Assembly: GCA_012963885.1 (NCBI GenBank)
Contig: DTUY01000018.1
Location: forward strand, 24,622-88,621
DNA: 64,000 nt
Direction: 5' to 3'
Origin: Candidatus Poribacteria bacterium
Lineage (GTDB): Bacteria > Poribacteria > WGA-4E > UBA9662
Shown: piece by piece, positions 54,487-63,929 of the stretch
Position numbering within the stretch: position 1 is the stretch's first letter
Layout: every line of letters starts with the position of its first letter
Program-made: the position numbers and the translations under genes
Notes under the pieces: model-generated
Told to the model about the DNA's origin: nothing
Seen by the model: the letters and a program-made list of their open reading frames with translations, nothing else
Databases searched by the model: none

Positions 54487-55917
54487 TTATTTTGTGGCTA
54501 GGTTTGCTTGCACCCATGCCTGCCGTAGTGTATTTCGCCACGAGGAAATTGTTTCTTGTGATCGATGGTGAGTCAACGGATGTCGATTAAGCTTTTCTTC
54601 TTGTGTCCAGAGTAGTTTCCTACACAATTTAAGCTCAGATTGATATGGCAATTCCTTTGAAAGGTTGGTTGTTTCGAATGGATCTGTTACTAAATCGAAA
54701 AGTTGTTCTCTGCCAAGGCGTGTTGGATCTGGTCCTAGTGGGACAAAATCATCTGCTGGGAGATACTCCATCACATATTTATACTGATCAGTTACGATAG
54801 CACGTCCCCAGTAGTTGCTTTCGATAAAAGCGAAAGTCCGCCAATCCGTTTTCTGTCCTTTCAGTATCGGGCGAAGGCTGTGACCTTGTACGCCTTGTGG
54901 AATCTTTGCTTCTGCATAGTCACAAATGGTCGGTAGAAGATCCACTCCAGAGATAAAATGCCTATGATCAAAAGAAGACTTTTGCAGCCCGAAGCAATCA
55001 CCTAAAGATGCGACGATAAAAGGCACGCGAATGCTCTCCTGATACAGGGTAAACTTCTGGAACATCTGGTGACTGGCGCATGCTTCACCATGGTCACTGG
55101 AAAAGATAATCAATGTATTCTCTGCCAAATCAGTTTGTGCCAGTGCGTTAAGAAGCAAACCGATTTCATAATCGACTTTCTCTACGTACCGATAATAGTT
55201 CCAGATATAGAAGCGCCACTGCAGATCTGACCACCTCTGCACCGCACGGCGTATCTTGTCGTGGATCAGGGCACCTCCATGTCGGCGACATACTTGTTGT
55301 AGCAAAGTTTCACCGACATCGTACTCAAAGTTCTCTGGCAACGGCGGTAGGGCTGATTCACCGACAGTTTGTTGTACCACCGAATCGGGTATGGTTTTCT
55401 GCTCGTGGTTGTGAAGATACTCACAGATGTCGTGTGGGTTTACATATCCAACTTGCAGGTAAAATGGGTTATGGTTGTCGTAAGTCGAAAGGAAAGAGAG
55501 GGCGGCATGGGTTGAGGCTGAATCGTAGTATTCTCCTCCGCCTGCCCCAATGTCACGTTGTCCAGTATATAAATTGTGGAAACTTTGACGCATGTCGCGT
55601 CCGTCAACGTGCCATTTCCCACAGTGGAATGCTCGGTAGCCGTTGCTGTTGAGTATCTGCCCGAGATCTAGCAGGTGCGCGTGCAGACACCCACCATTGA
55701 AAGGCACCCCTGTTTCCGACGCATATCGTCCGGTCATCCAGCTAGAACGGGCCGGCGCACAAACCGGATCGGAACAATATGCTTTCATAAATGAGACCCC
55801 ATTTCCATGGAGTCGATCCATGTTGGGGGTGTGGACATACGGATTGTTGTAGGCTGAAATCGCGTTCCACGACTGCTGGTCGGTATTGATAAACAGAATA
55901 TTTGGTCGGTCAGTCAT
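54487..55917 (-). CDS. Sulfatase (formylglycine type)
   Basis: ATG 55917 has GGAGG at six bases and overlaps the upstream stop as ATGA; the GTG six bases earlier is less likely. The product is 476 aa. The metal site begins N-I-L-F-I-N-T-D-Q-Q. The activation motif C-A-P-A-R (CxPxR), at residues 53-57 from this start, gives a Cys-type formylglycine. G-K-W-H-V-D and F-S-S-D-H-G-E are the next metal and substrate motifs. No signal peptide is seen, so it may act in the cytoplasm or need another route. The upstream gene is of unknown function. Likely hydrolyses sulfate esters of marine polysaccharide or glycan fragments. Confidence 0.9.
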   Translation of the reverse strand: MTDRPNILFINTDQQSWNAISAYNNPYVHTPNMDRLHGNGVSFMKAYCSDPVCAPARSSWMTGRYASETGVPFNGGCLHAHLLDLGQILNSNGYRAFHCGKWHVDGRDMRQSFHNLYTGQRDIGAGGGEYYDSASTHAALSFLSTYDNHNPFYLQVGYVNPHDICEYLHNHEQKTIPDSVVQQTVGESALPPLPENFEYDVGETLLQQVCRRHGGALIHDKIRRAVQRWSDLQWRFYIWNYYRYVEKVDYEIGLLLNALAQTDLAENTLIIFSSDHGEACASHQMFQKFTLYQESIRVPFIVASLGDCFGLQKSSFDHRHFISGVDLLPTICDYAEAKIPQGVQGHSLRPILKGQKTDWRTFAFIESNYWGRAIVTDQYKYVMEYLPADDFVPLGPDPTRLGREQLFDLVTDPFETTNLSKELPYQSELKLCRKLLWTQEEKLNRHPLTHHRSQETISSWRNTLRQAWVQANLATK

Positions 55918-56714
55918 ACACACCCTCCTTTGGTCAAGACATAAGTCGAGAACGTCTTGGATATCAGCACCACCTCATTGGCCTCGTTTAACCACCAATA
56001 AGAGACTTCTGTACCTTGACCATAGACACTGTAGCCCCGCAAACAAATTTCGTGACCGTCCAGTTCAAATTCCCAATCCTCAAGTCGACAAATGTGGTGG
56101 TTTGGCTTCAATCTTTGGAGGTCCTCCAACATTGCCCATGCGGCAGACTCCTGTGCGAGTGTGGGGATCCAATCGAAGAGCATCCAATCACAGATAATCG
56201 AAGAGGAAGAACTAACTTCACCCGCAGGTATCACCAATCCTGTGCGCATTTCTAATGAGATCTGCTTTTGATCGCCGTTATTGGTGATGCTGCCAATGCA
56301 GTCAAATCTATCGTAGATCCCATCTGCATGACTTTTGACATGGACATGCCATTTATCTACTATTGTTGGTTGCACGTTTGTCTGGGCACGAAAGTCGAGC
56401 CTCATCTCCTCGCCATTGGAGATGTTGTCGCAGTAGATGTTGTAATGCCATATAGATTGGCTTTCCTGATTTCGGTGGACTGTCGCTTGTCCAATGCCCT
56501 GATCTGGCAATGATGGCTGATAACCATTCCAGAAATTGGGTAAGATTGTATAGTGATGTTTTTTCTCACTCAGGCTACATCTGATATTGCCATCGCAGAG
56601 AGATTTTTCAAGACACGACCAAAGTTGTTTTCGAAAATCCCCATTCGATGAATGATGATAGGCATAATCAACCGACCAGTGTAAATTTTCCGGCATTTTT
56701 TTTGTTTCAATCAC
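55914..56714 (-). CDS. Unrecognised protein cotranscribed with the sulfatase
   Basis: 266 aa from GTG 56714 after AGGA (ATG 56696 is an alternative). The sequence is soluble, rich in Trp, His and aromatic residues (H-W-S-V-D-Y-A-Y-H-H-S-S, W-N-G-Y-Q-P-S-L-P) and beta-strand-like in its middle (N-G-E-E-M-R-L-D-F-R-A-Q-T). Possible families include a lyase or sugar-binding fold, but no motif is decisive. Its TGA overlaps the sulfatase ATG by four bases, so the two probably work on the same substrate. Confidence 0.7.
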   Translation of the reverse strand: MIETKKMPENLHWSVDYAYHHSSNGDFRKQLWSCLEKSLCDGNIRCSLSEKKHHYTILPNFWNGYQPSLPDQGIGQATVHRNQESQSIWHYNIYCDNISNGEEMRLDFRAQTNVQPTIVDKWHVHVKSHADGIYDRFDCIGSITNNGDQKQISLEMRTGLVIPAGEVSSSSSIICDWMLFDWIPTLAQESAAWAMLEDLQRLKPNHHICRLEDWEFELDGHEICLRGYSVYGQGTEVSYWWLNEANEVVLISKTFSTYVLTKGGCV

Positions 56715-56756
56715 GGGTAATCCTAATTTATCTTTAATTCCTAAAAAGACGTGCTC

Positions 56757-56772
56757 CTAAGATCTATCTTAG
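56757..56772. promoter_or_regulatory. Palindrome between divergent genes (possible operator)
   Basis: CTAAGATCTATCTTAG has perfect 7-base arms around a 2-base centre. It lies between the start of the sulfatase-side gene (56714) and the dehydratase promoter (56803-56830), where a shared regulator could act. No regulator gene is nearby. Confidence 0.4.
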
Positions 56773-56802
56773 TTTTATGTCTGGCTGGTTGGAATCGATT
56801 TA

Positions 56803-56830
56803 TTGACAACATCAACCGATGTGAGATAAT
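56803..56830 (+). promoter_or_regulatory. Promoter of the dehydratase gene at 56850
   Basis: TTGACA (56803-56808), 16 bases, then GATAAT (56825-56830). Transcription would start near 56837, which rules out the earlier in-frame starts and supports ATG 56850. Confidence 0.65.
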
Positions 56831-56849
56831 AGCACAGTTGGAGGCTAAG

Positions 56850-57977
56850 ATGAAAATAGATAAAATAGAATCATACCTTGCAGGCAACGGGTATGTCTTG
56901 CAGATTCGCACTGACACGGGTATTAGCGGGCTTGGGCAAACTGCTTGTTGGGGATACCCGGAAGCAGTTGAGCGCATTGTCCGCCGCTTTGAACAATACC
57001 TTATTGGCCAAAATCCGTTGAGGATTGAACACCATTGGCAATATTTATATCGTATGGGGCCTTTTCGAGGAAATGTCCTTTGTGGAGCGATCAGTGCAGT
57101 CGATATTGCGTTATGGGATATCAAAGGTAAGCATTTCGGTGCTCCCGTATGGGAATTGCTTGGTGGTAACTGTCGTCACAAAATCCGATTGCATTTGCTA
57201 GTAGGTCAACCTTCACCTGACGCTATGTATAAAGCTGCTAAAGATGCCGTTGCGGAGGGGTTCACGGCAATTAAGTTCGATCCATTGGTCGGTGGATACC
57301 AAGACATGACGCAAGATCAGCTAATTAAGTCTGTTTGCGAGATGGTAGAGGCAACACGAGAAGGCGGAGGTTCGGACCTGGATCTGATTGTTGAAGTGCA
57401 CCGTAAATTGACACCAATGAACAGCATTGCTTTGGGAGAAGCTTTGACCAAATTCAACCTTTATTTTATTGAGGATCCAATTCAGATCGACAGCATTATT
57501 TCACAAGCAGAAATAGCCAAGCGTATCAATATCCCGGTTGGCAATGGTGAACGTCTGACCACAATCTGGGAATTTAGAGAACTGCTGGAAACCGGAGGCC
57601 CGCAATACGTGCGTCCAGATGTTGCTCTCGCTGGTGGCCTCACCCATTGCAAGAAGATCGCTGCTATCGCCGAATCATATCATAGCGCGGTTGTTGTCCA
57701 TAATTTCCTCGGCCCTCTGGTCACAGCAGCTTCATTGCATCTGGATACTTGTATTCCTAATTTCATCACCCAAGAATACACCAAAGACGACGAATCGGAC
57801 AGGTACGCATACTTCACTACCTCATACCAACGTCAAGGTGGATACATTCCGATTCCTGAAGCTCCGGGGCTTGGTGTTGAGCTGGATGAAAACCTTCTTT
57901 TGCAAACGCCATTTGAGTCAATGAATACAGCGGAAGTGCCTCTTCGGGAAGATGGTTCTGTGGCTTATTCGGTGTAG
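56850..57977 (+). CDS. Mandelate racemase/muconate-lactonizing family dehydratase (galactonate/mannonate dehydratase-like)
   Basis: ATG 56850 has GGAGG at five bases; the frame opens 99 bases earlier. The product is 375 aa. The capping domain (H-H-W-Q, A-L-W-D-I-K-G-K) and barrel are complete. The metal ligands fit V-E-V-H-R-K, F-I-E-D-P-I-Q and G-N-G-E-R-L, and the H-N-F-L-G-P loop follows. The H after the first acidic ligand is as in D-mannonate/D-galactonate dehydratases. It probably converts a sugar acid to the 2-keto-3-deoxy acid. It is divergent from the sulfatase unit and relates to the dead copy at 35135-35745. Confidence 0.87.
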   Translation: MKIDKIESYLAGNGYVLQIRTDTGISGLGQTACWGYPEAVERIVRRFEQYLIGQNPLRIEHHWQYLYRMGPFRGNVLCGAISAVDIALWDIKGKHFGAPVWELLGGNCRHKIRLHLLVGQPSPDAMYKAAKDAVAEGFTAIKFDPLVGGYQDMTQDQLIKSVCEMVEATREGGGSDLDLIVEVHRKLTPMNSIALGEALTKFNLYFIEDPIQIDSIISQAEIAKRINIPVGNGERLTTIWEFRELLETGGPQYVRPDVALAGGLTHCKKIAAIAESYHSAVVVHNFLGPLVTAASLHLDTCIPNFITQEYTKDDESDRYAYFTTSYQRQGGYIPIPEAPGLGVELDENLLLQTPFESMNTAEVPLREDGSVAYSV

Positions 57978-58078
57978 CCGCCTCCTAGGATTGCTGGTGT
58001 TATTTCTATAGTGGTAAGTTGTGATGGGCACTGGCAGCGCGCAACATAGATGTGACTGGTTGTGGAGGTATCTGACTG

Positions 58079-59059
58079 TTAGTTGGTTTCGTCGCTGTCC
58101 ATCCTCCGCTGAAGCCAAAGCCGTACGTAATGACGCCGGCGCTTGGGATTAGGATAGTCCTCGAATTGGGTGCGATTGTGGAGTATCCAATGATTATTAG
58201 TGAAAAGTATCTGCCCAGGTTGTAAGCTGAACTCCACATGGAAGTCTGAGCGGCGCAGTAGCATTTCCAGAATGTCCAAGGCCTCCTCCTGATCCGGGGC
58301 TAGTGCCCGTTCTGCCTGCTGGTGACCAACCTGAATGTAATAGTACATGTACCGCATGGTCAGTTCCACTTGGTTCCATTGGAAAATTGGGTTGTGAGAT
58401 GTTGGGGACTCTCCCATTTTGAATTGTCCGCGGCGATCAAAATAAAATGGTTGATAGAGTGTTTTAAGCACATCAGGAGAGAATCGTTCCCGCAGTTCGT
58501 TGTGGAGAGAATAGGCACTGATAAGTTGGTTCTGCCCACCTGATTTCGCCGTCTTGGCACATAGCAGCCCAACGAAGTCAGGAACTGGGTTACCGAAGGA
58601 ATTATCGATGTGAAATGAACTCTCAGCCTTGGTCACTGAAAAGCGAGCGCCCTGAGTTACGCTTTGACCGGTATCTTTCACATCGTACAGTAGGGTTCCT
58701 TTAATATCCTGCGCAAAAGGATGACCAAGAAACTGGCCAATCAACCAATATATTATCTGTGATTCTTCCAAGGTATACTGCTCTACGGGTATCCGCTCGA
58801 CAATAGCAAAACCTTGTCCCATGTTAAGGGTATCGACTACTGGTTGAAGGCATTCGGTGCAGATGTCGAATAGTGATTTCTGAATCCGTATCTCTGTGAT
58901 TGGTTGAGGATGGCACCGAAGATTCTGGATAAATGTGTCGAAGGCAAAGAGACATTTTGTGGATAGCAAGTAATACCAGGATGTGGCATCATCAATGGTA
59001 CTTGCATGCCATGCCCGCTTGTCCAATAAAACATCAGTCAACATCTGGGAACGGTTCAT
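58079..59059 (-). CDS. TauD/TfdA-family Fe(II)/2-oxoglutarate dioxygenase
   Basis: 326 aa. The facial triad starts with His150-x-Asp152 in S-F-H-I-D-N-S. A distal His and the 2-oxoglutarate-binding Arg lie in L-H-N-R-T-Q-F-E-D and R-H-Y-V-R-L-W-L near the C-terminus. The N-terminal about 100 residues are helical, a clavaminate-synthase-like feature. Substrate unknown; taurine, arginine-like and sulfonate substrates all occur in the family. It is one of two Fe/2OG enzymes in this island. Confidence 0.82.
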   Translation of the reverse strand: MNRSQMLTDVLLDKRAWHASTIDDATSWYYLLSTKCLFAFDTFIQNLRCHPQPITEIRIQKSLFDICTECLQPVVDTLNMGQGFAIVERIPVEQYTLEESQIIYWLIGQFLGHPFAQDIKGTLLYDVKDTGQSVTQGARFSVTKAESSFHIDNSFGNPVPDFVGLLCAKTAKSGGQNQLISAYSLHNELRERFSPDVLKTLYQPFYFDRRGQFKMGESPTSHNPIFQWNQVELTMRYMYYYIQVGHQQAERALAPDQEEALDILEMLLRRSDFHVEFSLQPGQILFTNNHWILHNRTQFEDYPNPKRRRHYVRLWLQRRMDSDETN

Positions 59060-59197
59060 TTTACTTGCCTAATAAAGATTTTTAGTGTGAAAAAATGATA
59101 GAGTTTGTCTGGAATCCGCATTTGCTTCTGGACTAGTTCTGTTGCCCTGAGTGCAAAGTCTGTGTGCTGCATATTTTGCTTGCGTTGGTGAATCCTT

Positions 59198-60256
59198 TCA
59201 ATCGAAGTTCATCGATCCGAGTCCCATTCCTTGCAGGTCCGCAATGATGTTCTTTTCTTCCGCTTCGTAGAGCTCCCAGATCACTTTCAGCCCTTCGAGA
59301 CTGGAGACGGCATCAGTTAATGGTTTCTTGCCGGTTTCTATGCATTCGATAAAGTGTGACATCTCTATTTCCGTGGGTTTAGCATGTTTTTGTTCTAAGA
59401 GAATGACCTCCTTCTGACCTGGGTCGTGGACACCAGGTACATGCTTCTCAACATCACCAAGATAAGCTACCTGTCCTTTTCCGAGTTGCATCTCTACCAT
59501 TCCCTTTTCACAATGTGCGTGGAAGGAATAACCGAGCCGGGTACCTCGTGCTCCCCAGGTGCCGAAATGATATCCAAGAACGCCATTCTCAAACTCTAGG
59601 CACACGTTGCTAGTACCTTCTTCCTCCATCCAAGGAGTACATCGGTTTGTTCCCAGATGAATTCCTTTCACTGGTTTGCCAAGCATCCACAGCATCAAGT
59701 CGATATAGTGACAACCATGACTGAAAAATTGGCCACCTCCAACTTCCTTTGCTTTGCACATCCAGTTGCTTGAATCTCGTTGCGTATGCTGCTCAGTCCA
59801 GATCGAAAGTTGGAACACATCGCCGAAGGTTTTGTTGTCCATAATTTCCTTAAATTTGAGAACGAGGGGATGAAAACGCATACAGTAGGCGACCATGAGG
59901 ACTCGGTCATTCCGCCTGGCAGATTCAATCATCTCCAAGCATTCTTGTTCGGTATTGGCCATGGGCTTTTCTACTAGCACATGTTTGCCCTCGTTAAGGC
60001 ACTTGACCGTGACTGGGTGATGGAGATGATGCGGCAAGACTATCAGCGTCGCATCCACATGGTCAAGGATCTCCTCATAGTTATTGTGAACCACTGGCTT
60101 TTTGGGGAAAAGTTCCGCGACCATCTGGGCTCTTTCTAAATTAATGTCGACGACCGCAGTGATTTCAACTTTGTCCAGAACTTCATTCATCCGTGCGGCA
60201 TGTGATCTTGCCATTCCGCCGCATCCGATGATTCCTACTCGTATTTTGGATTTCAT
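59198..60256 (-). CDS. Gfo/Idh/MocA family oxidoreductase
   Basis: ATG 60256 (M-K-S-K-I-R-V-G-I-I-G-C-G-G) is preferred over a TTG 36 bases earlier, with GGTGG about eight bases before it; the product is 352 aa. The catalytic E-K-P-M-A and the substrate-domain G-G-G-Q-F-F-S-H-G-C-H-Y are present. It probably oxidises a sugar or sugar-acid intermediate in the same pathway as the neighbouring genes. Gaps of 140 bases to TauD and 358 to PhyH make a shared transcript uncertain. Confidence 0.83.
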   Translation of the reverse strand: MKSKIRVGIIGCGGMARSHAARMNEVLDKVEITAVVDINLERAQMVAELFPKKPVVHNNYEEILDHVDATLIVLPHHLHHPVTVKCLNEGKHVLVEKPMANTEQECLEMIESARRNDRVLMVAYCMRFHPLVLKFKEIMDNKTFGDVFQLSIWTEQHTQRDSSNWMCKAKEVGGGQFFSHGCHYIDLMLWMLGKPVKGIHLGTNRCTPWMEEEGTSNVCLEFENGVLGYHFGTWGARGTRLGYSFHAHCEKGMVEMQLGKGQVAYLGDVEKHVPGVHDPGQKEVILLEQKHAKPTEIEMSHFIECIETGKKPLTDAVSSLEGLKVIWELYEAEEKNIIADLQGMGLGSMNFD

Positions 60257-60614
60257 GTTTGTTGCCACCGTTGCACATTTTTTCAATAGCACCTAATTCA
60301 AATGCTTACCCAGCATAGGCTAGAGTAACAAAGAGAGCTGTTGGAAATAATTTAAATGAACGAGTTTCCAATGTTTAGTTCGTTCGTTGCAAAGACAAGA
60401 TTTTGTTCGGCAGGACCAAAATTCAATGCATTCCCTTATCTGGTTAGGTTTCAGGATATCAAGTTACCTTGACCGTCACCAGCGTAATGTGTCATCTTCA
60501 TGACTTCTTCACTTTCAAGGAGCAAGAACTGATATTGGTTATATTAGGGGAATGTAGAATCGAAGAATAACAGGTCAACTAATCTCACCAAAGGTGATTC
60601 CGGATACCCCAGTC
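60257..60614. other. Intergenic region, no gene recognised
   Basis: It separates the Gfo/Idh and PhyH genes on the minus strand. It probably holds the Gfo/Idh promoter. No hairpin or ORF stands out. Confidence 0.5.
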
Positions 60615-61448
60615 TTACGTTTCTAACCAACACTCCGGTGAATAGGGGGCTCGCTGAAACATCTTTTTTCTTTCTGGGTTTGCTTGTTCCATCCACTCCG
60701 GTGGAATTTCTTGCGTATGACGATGCGGAGGACCAACTTCCTTGAAAATGTCAATCACGAATAGACGGTATTCTTGTGGTGAATTTAAGGGTTTCGGTTC
60801 AACGCCATGAAACATCCTGGCATTCAGATAGACCATACTTCCTGGGGGCAATTCCAAGTGTCGCACCTCCAATTTTCTACCCGCCTCATCATCGAATTCT
60901 CCCGCCAGTAGTTTTTCGGGCGTAACTTCCCTGGTTGGCGACACGCGATGACTCCCTGGGATTATCATCAGGTTTCTGTCTCCTTGCTTAAATCCGTTTG
61001 GATAGTAAAGGATTTGGATGTACCACTTATTTCTTTCCTCTAGATTGACTGGGTTTTCATGAAACCAATGGTGATGATCCTGATGAAAGCCGACCCTTTT
61101 AGTGCCGCGAGGGGCGATATTCATAGCAGAATGGCAAAAGTGATAATCAGGACCAATAGTGGACTGTAAAAGCGAAGTAACTAGCGGTGCATCAATCAAC
61201 CTATTACCCCATGAACCTCTGTCATTCCATGGTCTAACGAAGTAGGTATGCGGATCATTTACCTGAAGATCTGGATCTGCTAACGACTTGAAATATTCTC
61301 TAACGGGGTCGTGGTTCAGAATTTCATCGGTCAAGCCAGCTAGGCCTTCATCCGTGAAGACATCTGGTAAAACAACGCATCCGTCTCGATGAAAAGTCGC
61401 TAGATCATGTGCAGAGGGTTCGGTTAGCCGAAATATTGGATTCGTCAT
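60615..61448 (-). CDS. Phytanoyl-CoA dioxygenase (PhyH) family protein
   Basis: 277 aa Fe(II)/2-oxoglutarate dioxygenase. His122 and Asp124 in G-F-H-Q-D-H-H-H-W-F give two ligands, and R-M-F-H-G-V-E-P-K-P gives the distal His. The 2-oxoglutarate Arg lies in E-Y-R-L-F-V-I-D. These are widespread in Poribacteria-like genomes and hydroxylate diverse small molecules; phytanoyl-CoA itself is unlikely. ATG follows an A-rich stretch without a clear ribosome-binding site. Confidence 0.87.
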   Translation of the reverse strand: MTNPIFRLTEPSAHDLATFHRDGCVVLPDVFTDEGLAGLTDEILNHDPVREYFKSLADPDLQVNDPHTYFVRPWNDRGSWGNRLIDAPLVTSLLQSTIGPDYHFCHSAMNIAPRGTKRVGFHQDHHHWFHENPVNLEERNKWYIQILYYPNGFKQGDRNLMIIPGSHRVSPTREVTPEKLLAGEFDDEAGRKLEVRHLELPPGSMVYLNARMFHGVEPKPLNSPQEYRLFVIDIFKEVGPPHRHTQEIPPEWMEQANPERKKMFQRAPYSPECWLET

Positions 61449-62027
61449 TTTAAGTATTAAAGTAATAGGGCATTTCGATTGATGGGTTTGAAGTAAGATC
61501 TACTACTTCAACTTTGGAAATTTGAGCGATTGCATCGGAATGATCTTTGTGTTACTTGATCCAGACTTAAGACTGGCCGGTATTGTTTACAGAATCAATC
61601 ATCATATGTTAACACCGCAATTATGCTTTATCAAACATTATATTCTGGATTCGCAAACGGCTTTCAAGAAATTATATGGCTGAGCCAGTTGACTGATGTT
61701 GATGAAACCAATAACCAAATACTAAGCAATCATAAAAGAGGCCTGACTTGCGCCTTCTCGGGAGGGGAATCCTCAATACAGGTTCAAGTGATAACCAGCA
61801 TTACCCCTCAATATTTCTGACCATATTGATTCAATTTTCGATATGAGTGTTCGATGAATCTAAGGCCACATTAGCGCAGTTTTCGCTATCATCAAGTCAT
61901 GTCTGCCCAGTTCAATTATGACTTCAGTCCTTGCTTTTAGTAGAACTAATATTTGTAGTCGTTGTGCTGGGATGCGGTAATACTGAGAAGCATGACCTTG
62001 TCAGCTTGGAGGGTCAGCTGAGTATAG
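61449..62027. other. Intergenic region, no gene recognised
   Basis: It lies between PhyH and DegT. A 65-codon plus-strand frame (61623-61820) lacks a ribosome-binding site and any known pattern, and I do not call it. Confidence 0.5.
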
Positions 62028-63227
62028 TTACGAGCTAAGTTGATCTGTATTTTGACGTACTTTTTTGATTGCCTGCAGAATCAGATCCATATCTTCGATC
62101 TCTCCTAGGAATAGAGCGTGCGAAAAGCTGCAAACTTCTTTAGCATACACCCATTCAGCTTGGGGACAATGAACTTGGCTATAATCGATCTGCCGATCGT
62201 AGACTTGACCTTGTCGGGCCGCCCCCAGTTGATCAAAAAAATCCATATCACCAAAGGGCCCTTCTTGATAAATTGGTTGCCCATGTGCCCCAACATTGCA
62301 CGGTACACCTTCTGCCCGCAGAGCTGCGAGAAAACGATCTCTTGAGATATTATCGAATGCCTCAGGAATAAAACGGAAGTCCCAGTAGTAGAAACACCAG
62401 CGGGTAACGCGTTCATCGCGGGGAATTGGTGAAATCCCCTCTATGTCTTTCATTCCTTCTGCTAGGTAGATCGTGTTTTGTTCACGTATCTCAACTTGTT
62501 CGTCAAATCGCTCCAATTGACACAACAGTAAGGCTGCTTGAAAGTTGGTCATTCGCATATTGAGGTTTGCGAAAATTCTAGCTTTCTCGGCTAGTGCCTG
62601 ATCGCTCGTAACGACCATTCCACCCTCACCACAGGTAAGTGTTTTTCCCATTTGGAAACTGAATGTGCCAAGATGTCCAATGGAACCCAGTCCTTGCCCA
62701 CGCCATTGAGAACCGTGTGCATGGGCACAGTCCTCAATCACCCACAGATCGTGTTTTTGAGCGATCTCCATAATCCGATCCATGTCAGCGGGGAAACCTC
62801 CGTTATGTACAGGGACAATCGCCCGAGTACGCGGTGTGACAGCGGCTTCAATTGCGTCAGGACAAATATTATAAGTCAAAGGGTCAACATCCACGATGAT
62901 CGGTACAGCGTTGACCAATACTGCAGCAGTGCCGGTAGCAACAAAAGTCAAGGCTGGCACTATCACTTCATCTCCTGCTTGTAGCCCAACAGTTTTCAAT
63001 GCACATTGGATAGCAACTGTTCCATTAGCTACTGGAATACCATACTTAGCGTTTTGGTAAGCAGCAAACGCTTGGCTGGCTTGGTCGACTTTGTCTCCAC
63101 TATTCCAAGATCCACTATGTAGAACCTTCAATAATGCTTGTTCCTCTCTAGCATCAAAGGTAGGCCAACTCTTGCCTAAAGGTCCTTTAACAATAGGTTC
63201 TCCACCGTGCAGTGCAAGTTTTGCCAT
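62028..63227 (-). CDS. DegT/DnrJ/EryC1/StrS-family aminotransferase
   Basis: ATG 63227 has GGAGG at about six bases (the frame opens 120 bases earlier); the product is 399 aa. The PLP-Lys is in F-S-F-Q-M-G-K-T-L-T-C-G-E-G-G. P-A-L-T-F-V-A-T-G, D-V-D-P and E-D-C-A-H-A-H-G-S are the other PLP contacts. It either makes an amino-sugar or removes an amino group from a ring; the Gly/Glu-rich loop after Lys is as in sugar aminotransferases. It is the last complete gene in the window. Confidence 0.9.
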   Translation of the reverse strand: MAKLALHGGEPIVKGPLGKSWPTFDAREEQALLKVLHSGSWNSGDKVDQASQAFAAYQNAKYGIPVANGTVAIQCALKTVGLQAGDEVIVPALTFVATGTAAVLVNAVPIIVDVDPLTYNICPDAIEAAVTPRTRAIVPVHNGGFPADMDRIMEIAQKHDLWVIEDCAHAHGSQWRGQGLGSIGHLGTFSFQMGKTLTCGEGGMVVTSDQALAEKARIFANLNMRMTNFQAALLLCQLERFDEQVEIREQNTIYLAEGMKDIEGISPIPRDERVTRWCFYYWDFRFIPEAFDNISRDRFLAALRAEGVPCNVGAHGQPIYQEGPFGDMDFFDQLGAARQGQVYDRQIDYSQVHCPQAEWVYAKEVCSFSHALFLGEIEDMDLILQAIKKVRQNTDQLSS

Positions 63228-63414
63228 GTCTCGCCTCCTATGCTGAGCAATTGCAGTTAAGAAAACTACCACCCTGTATTGAAGTGCAATCCCCAGATTT
63301 TTATCGATAACAGATAATTGTGCGTTTGAGATTTCTTTATATGCCACTATGATTTCCTTTAATCAACAGCATATTATTCCGTCACGAAACTACTAAGTTT
63401 TGTCATTTCTAGTG

Positions 63415-63567
63415 TTAATAGAAGCGCACCTCCTTAACATAATCCAAATCTGTATCCAAGGAATTTATCAGTAACCCAAAATTGACACCAAAGTCATCCT
63501 CATTGATGTAGAAAAACTTAGTTATATGCTGACATAGCTGAATGAACTCTATCGTCTGCCGCGTCAT
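63415..63567 (-). other. 50-codon orphan frame, probable 3' remnant of a lost gene
   Basis: The frame starts M-T-R-Q-T-I-E-F-I-Q, then reads F-Y-I-N-E-D-D-F-G-V-N-F-G-L, and ends L-D-Y-V-K-E-V-R-F-Y before TAA 63415-63417. It looks protein-like and well ordered, but it has no ribosome-binding site and a TGA nine bases before. The family is not recognised. It could be a true 50-aa gene, but the debris around it favours a gene end. Confidence 0.4.
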
Positions 63568-63729
63568 GCCAAATCACTTGTCCCAATCTCTGAGGTACAG
63601 ATCTTAGAGATCACCAAATCAGGACTGGGATAGTCTATTCCCTCGACTCTGCTGGTCTATCAGGGCACCCTGCACACGGTGGCGGATCTCATCGATTCGG
63701 CCATTACCCTCTAGGATCCTACCGCCCTA

Positions 63730-63912
63730 TCTCGCCAGCATCGATCGATGTATTTCTTGTGTACCTTTCTTGCATCGTTAGGGTGAGAAAGGATTGTCAT
63801 ACTACTTCGGGTGTTTCCATGCATTTGGCATGTCTCTTCGTGTCAATTCGGAGCCTCTTCCACTATCAATGATAACCACTTGACTACTGGCAAATTTTTC
63901 GATCCAGTTCAT
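63730..63912 (-). pseudogene. Homocysteine S-methyltransferase-like pseudogene, N-terminal relic
   Basis: ATG 63912 opens M-N-W-I-E-K-F-A-S-S-Q-V-V-I-I-D-S-G-R-G-S-E-L-T-split pattern: the family form is V-I-I-D-G-G-T-G-S-E-L-x-R-R-G. Here Gly-Thr are lost, and TAG follows at 63802-63804. In another frame at 63735-63790 the protein continues as L-S-H-P-N-D-A-R-K-V-H-K-K-Y-I-D, which matches the next conserved segment (L-T-H-P-x-x-V-x-x-V-H-x-x-Y-I-D-A-G). Stops and frameshifts make it nonfunctional. Confidence 0.7.
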
Positions 63913-63929
63913 ATTTATTTCGCGACTTT

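Noticed and set aside
54399..54590. 63-codon plus-strand ORF with a hydrophobic stretch
   Set aside because: It overlaps the sulfatase end and has no ribosome-binding site.
61623..61820. 65-codon plus-strand ORF
   Set aside because: No ribosome-binding site and no recognisable pattern.
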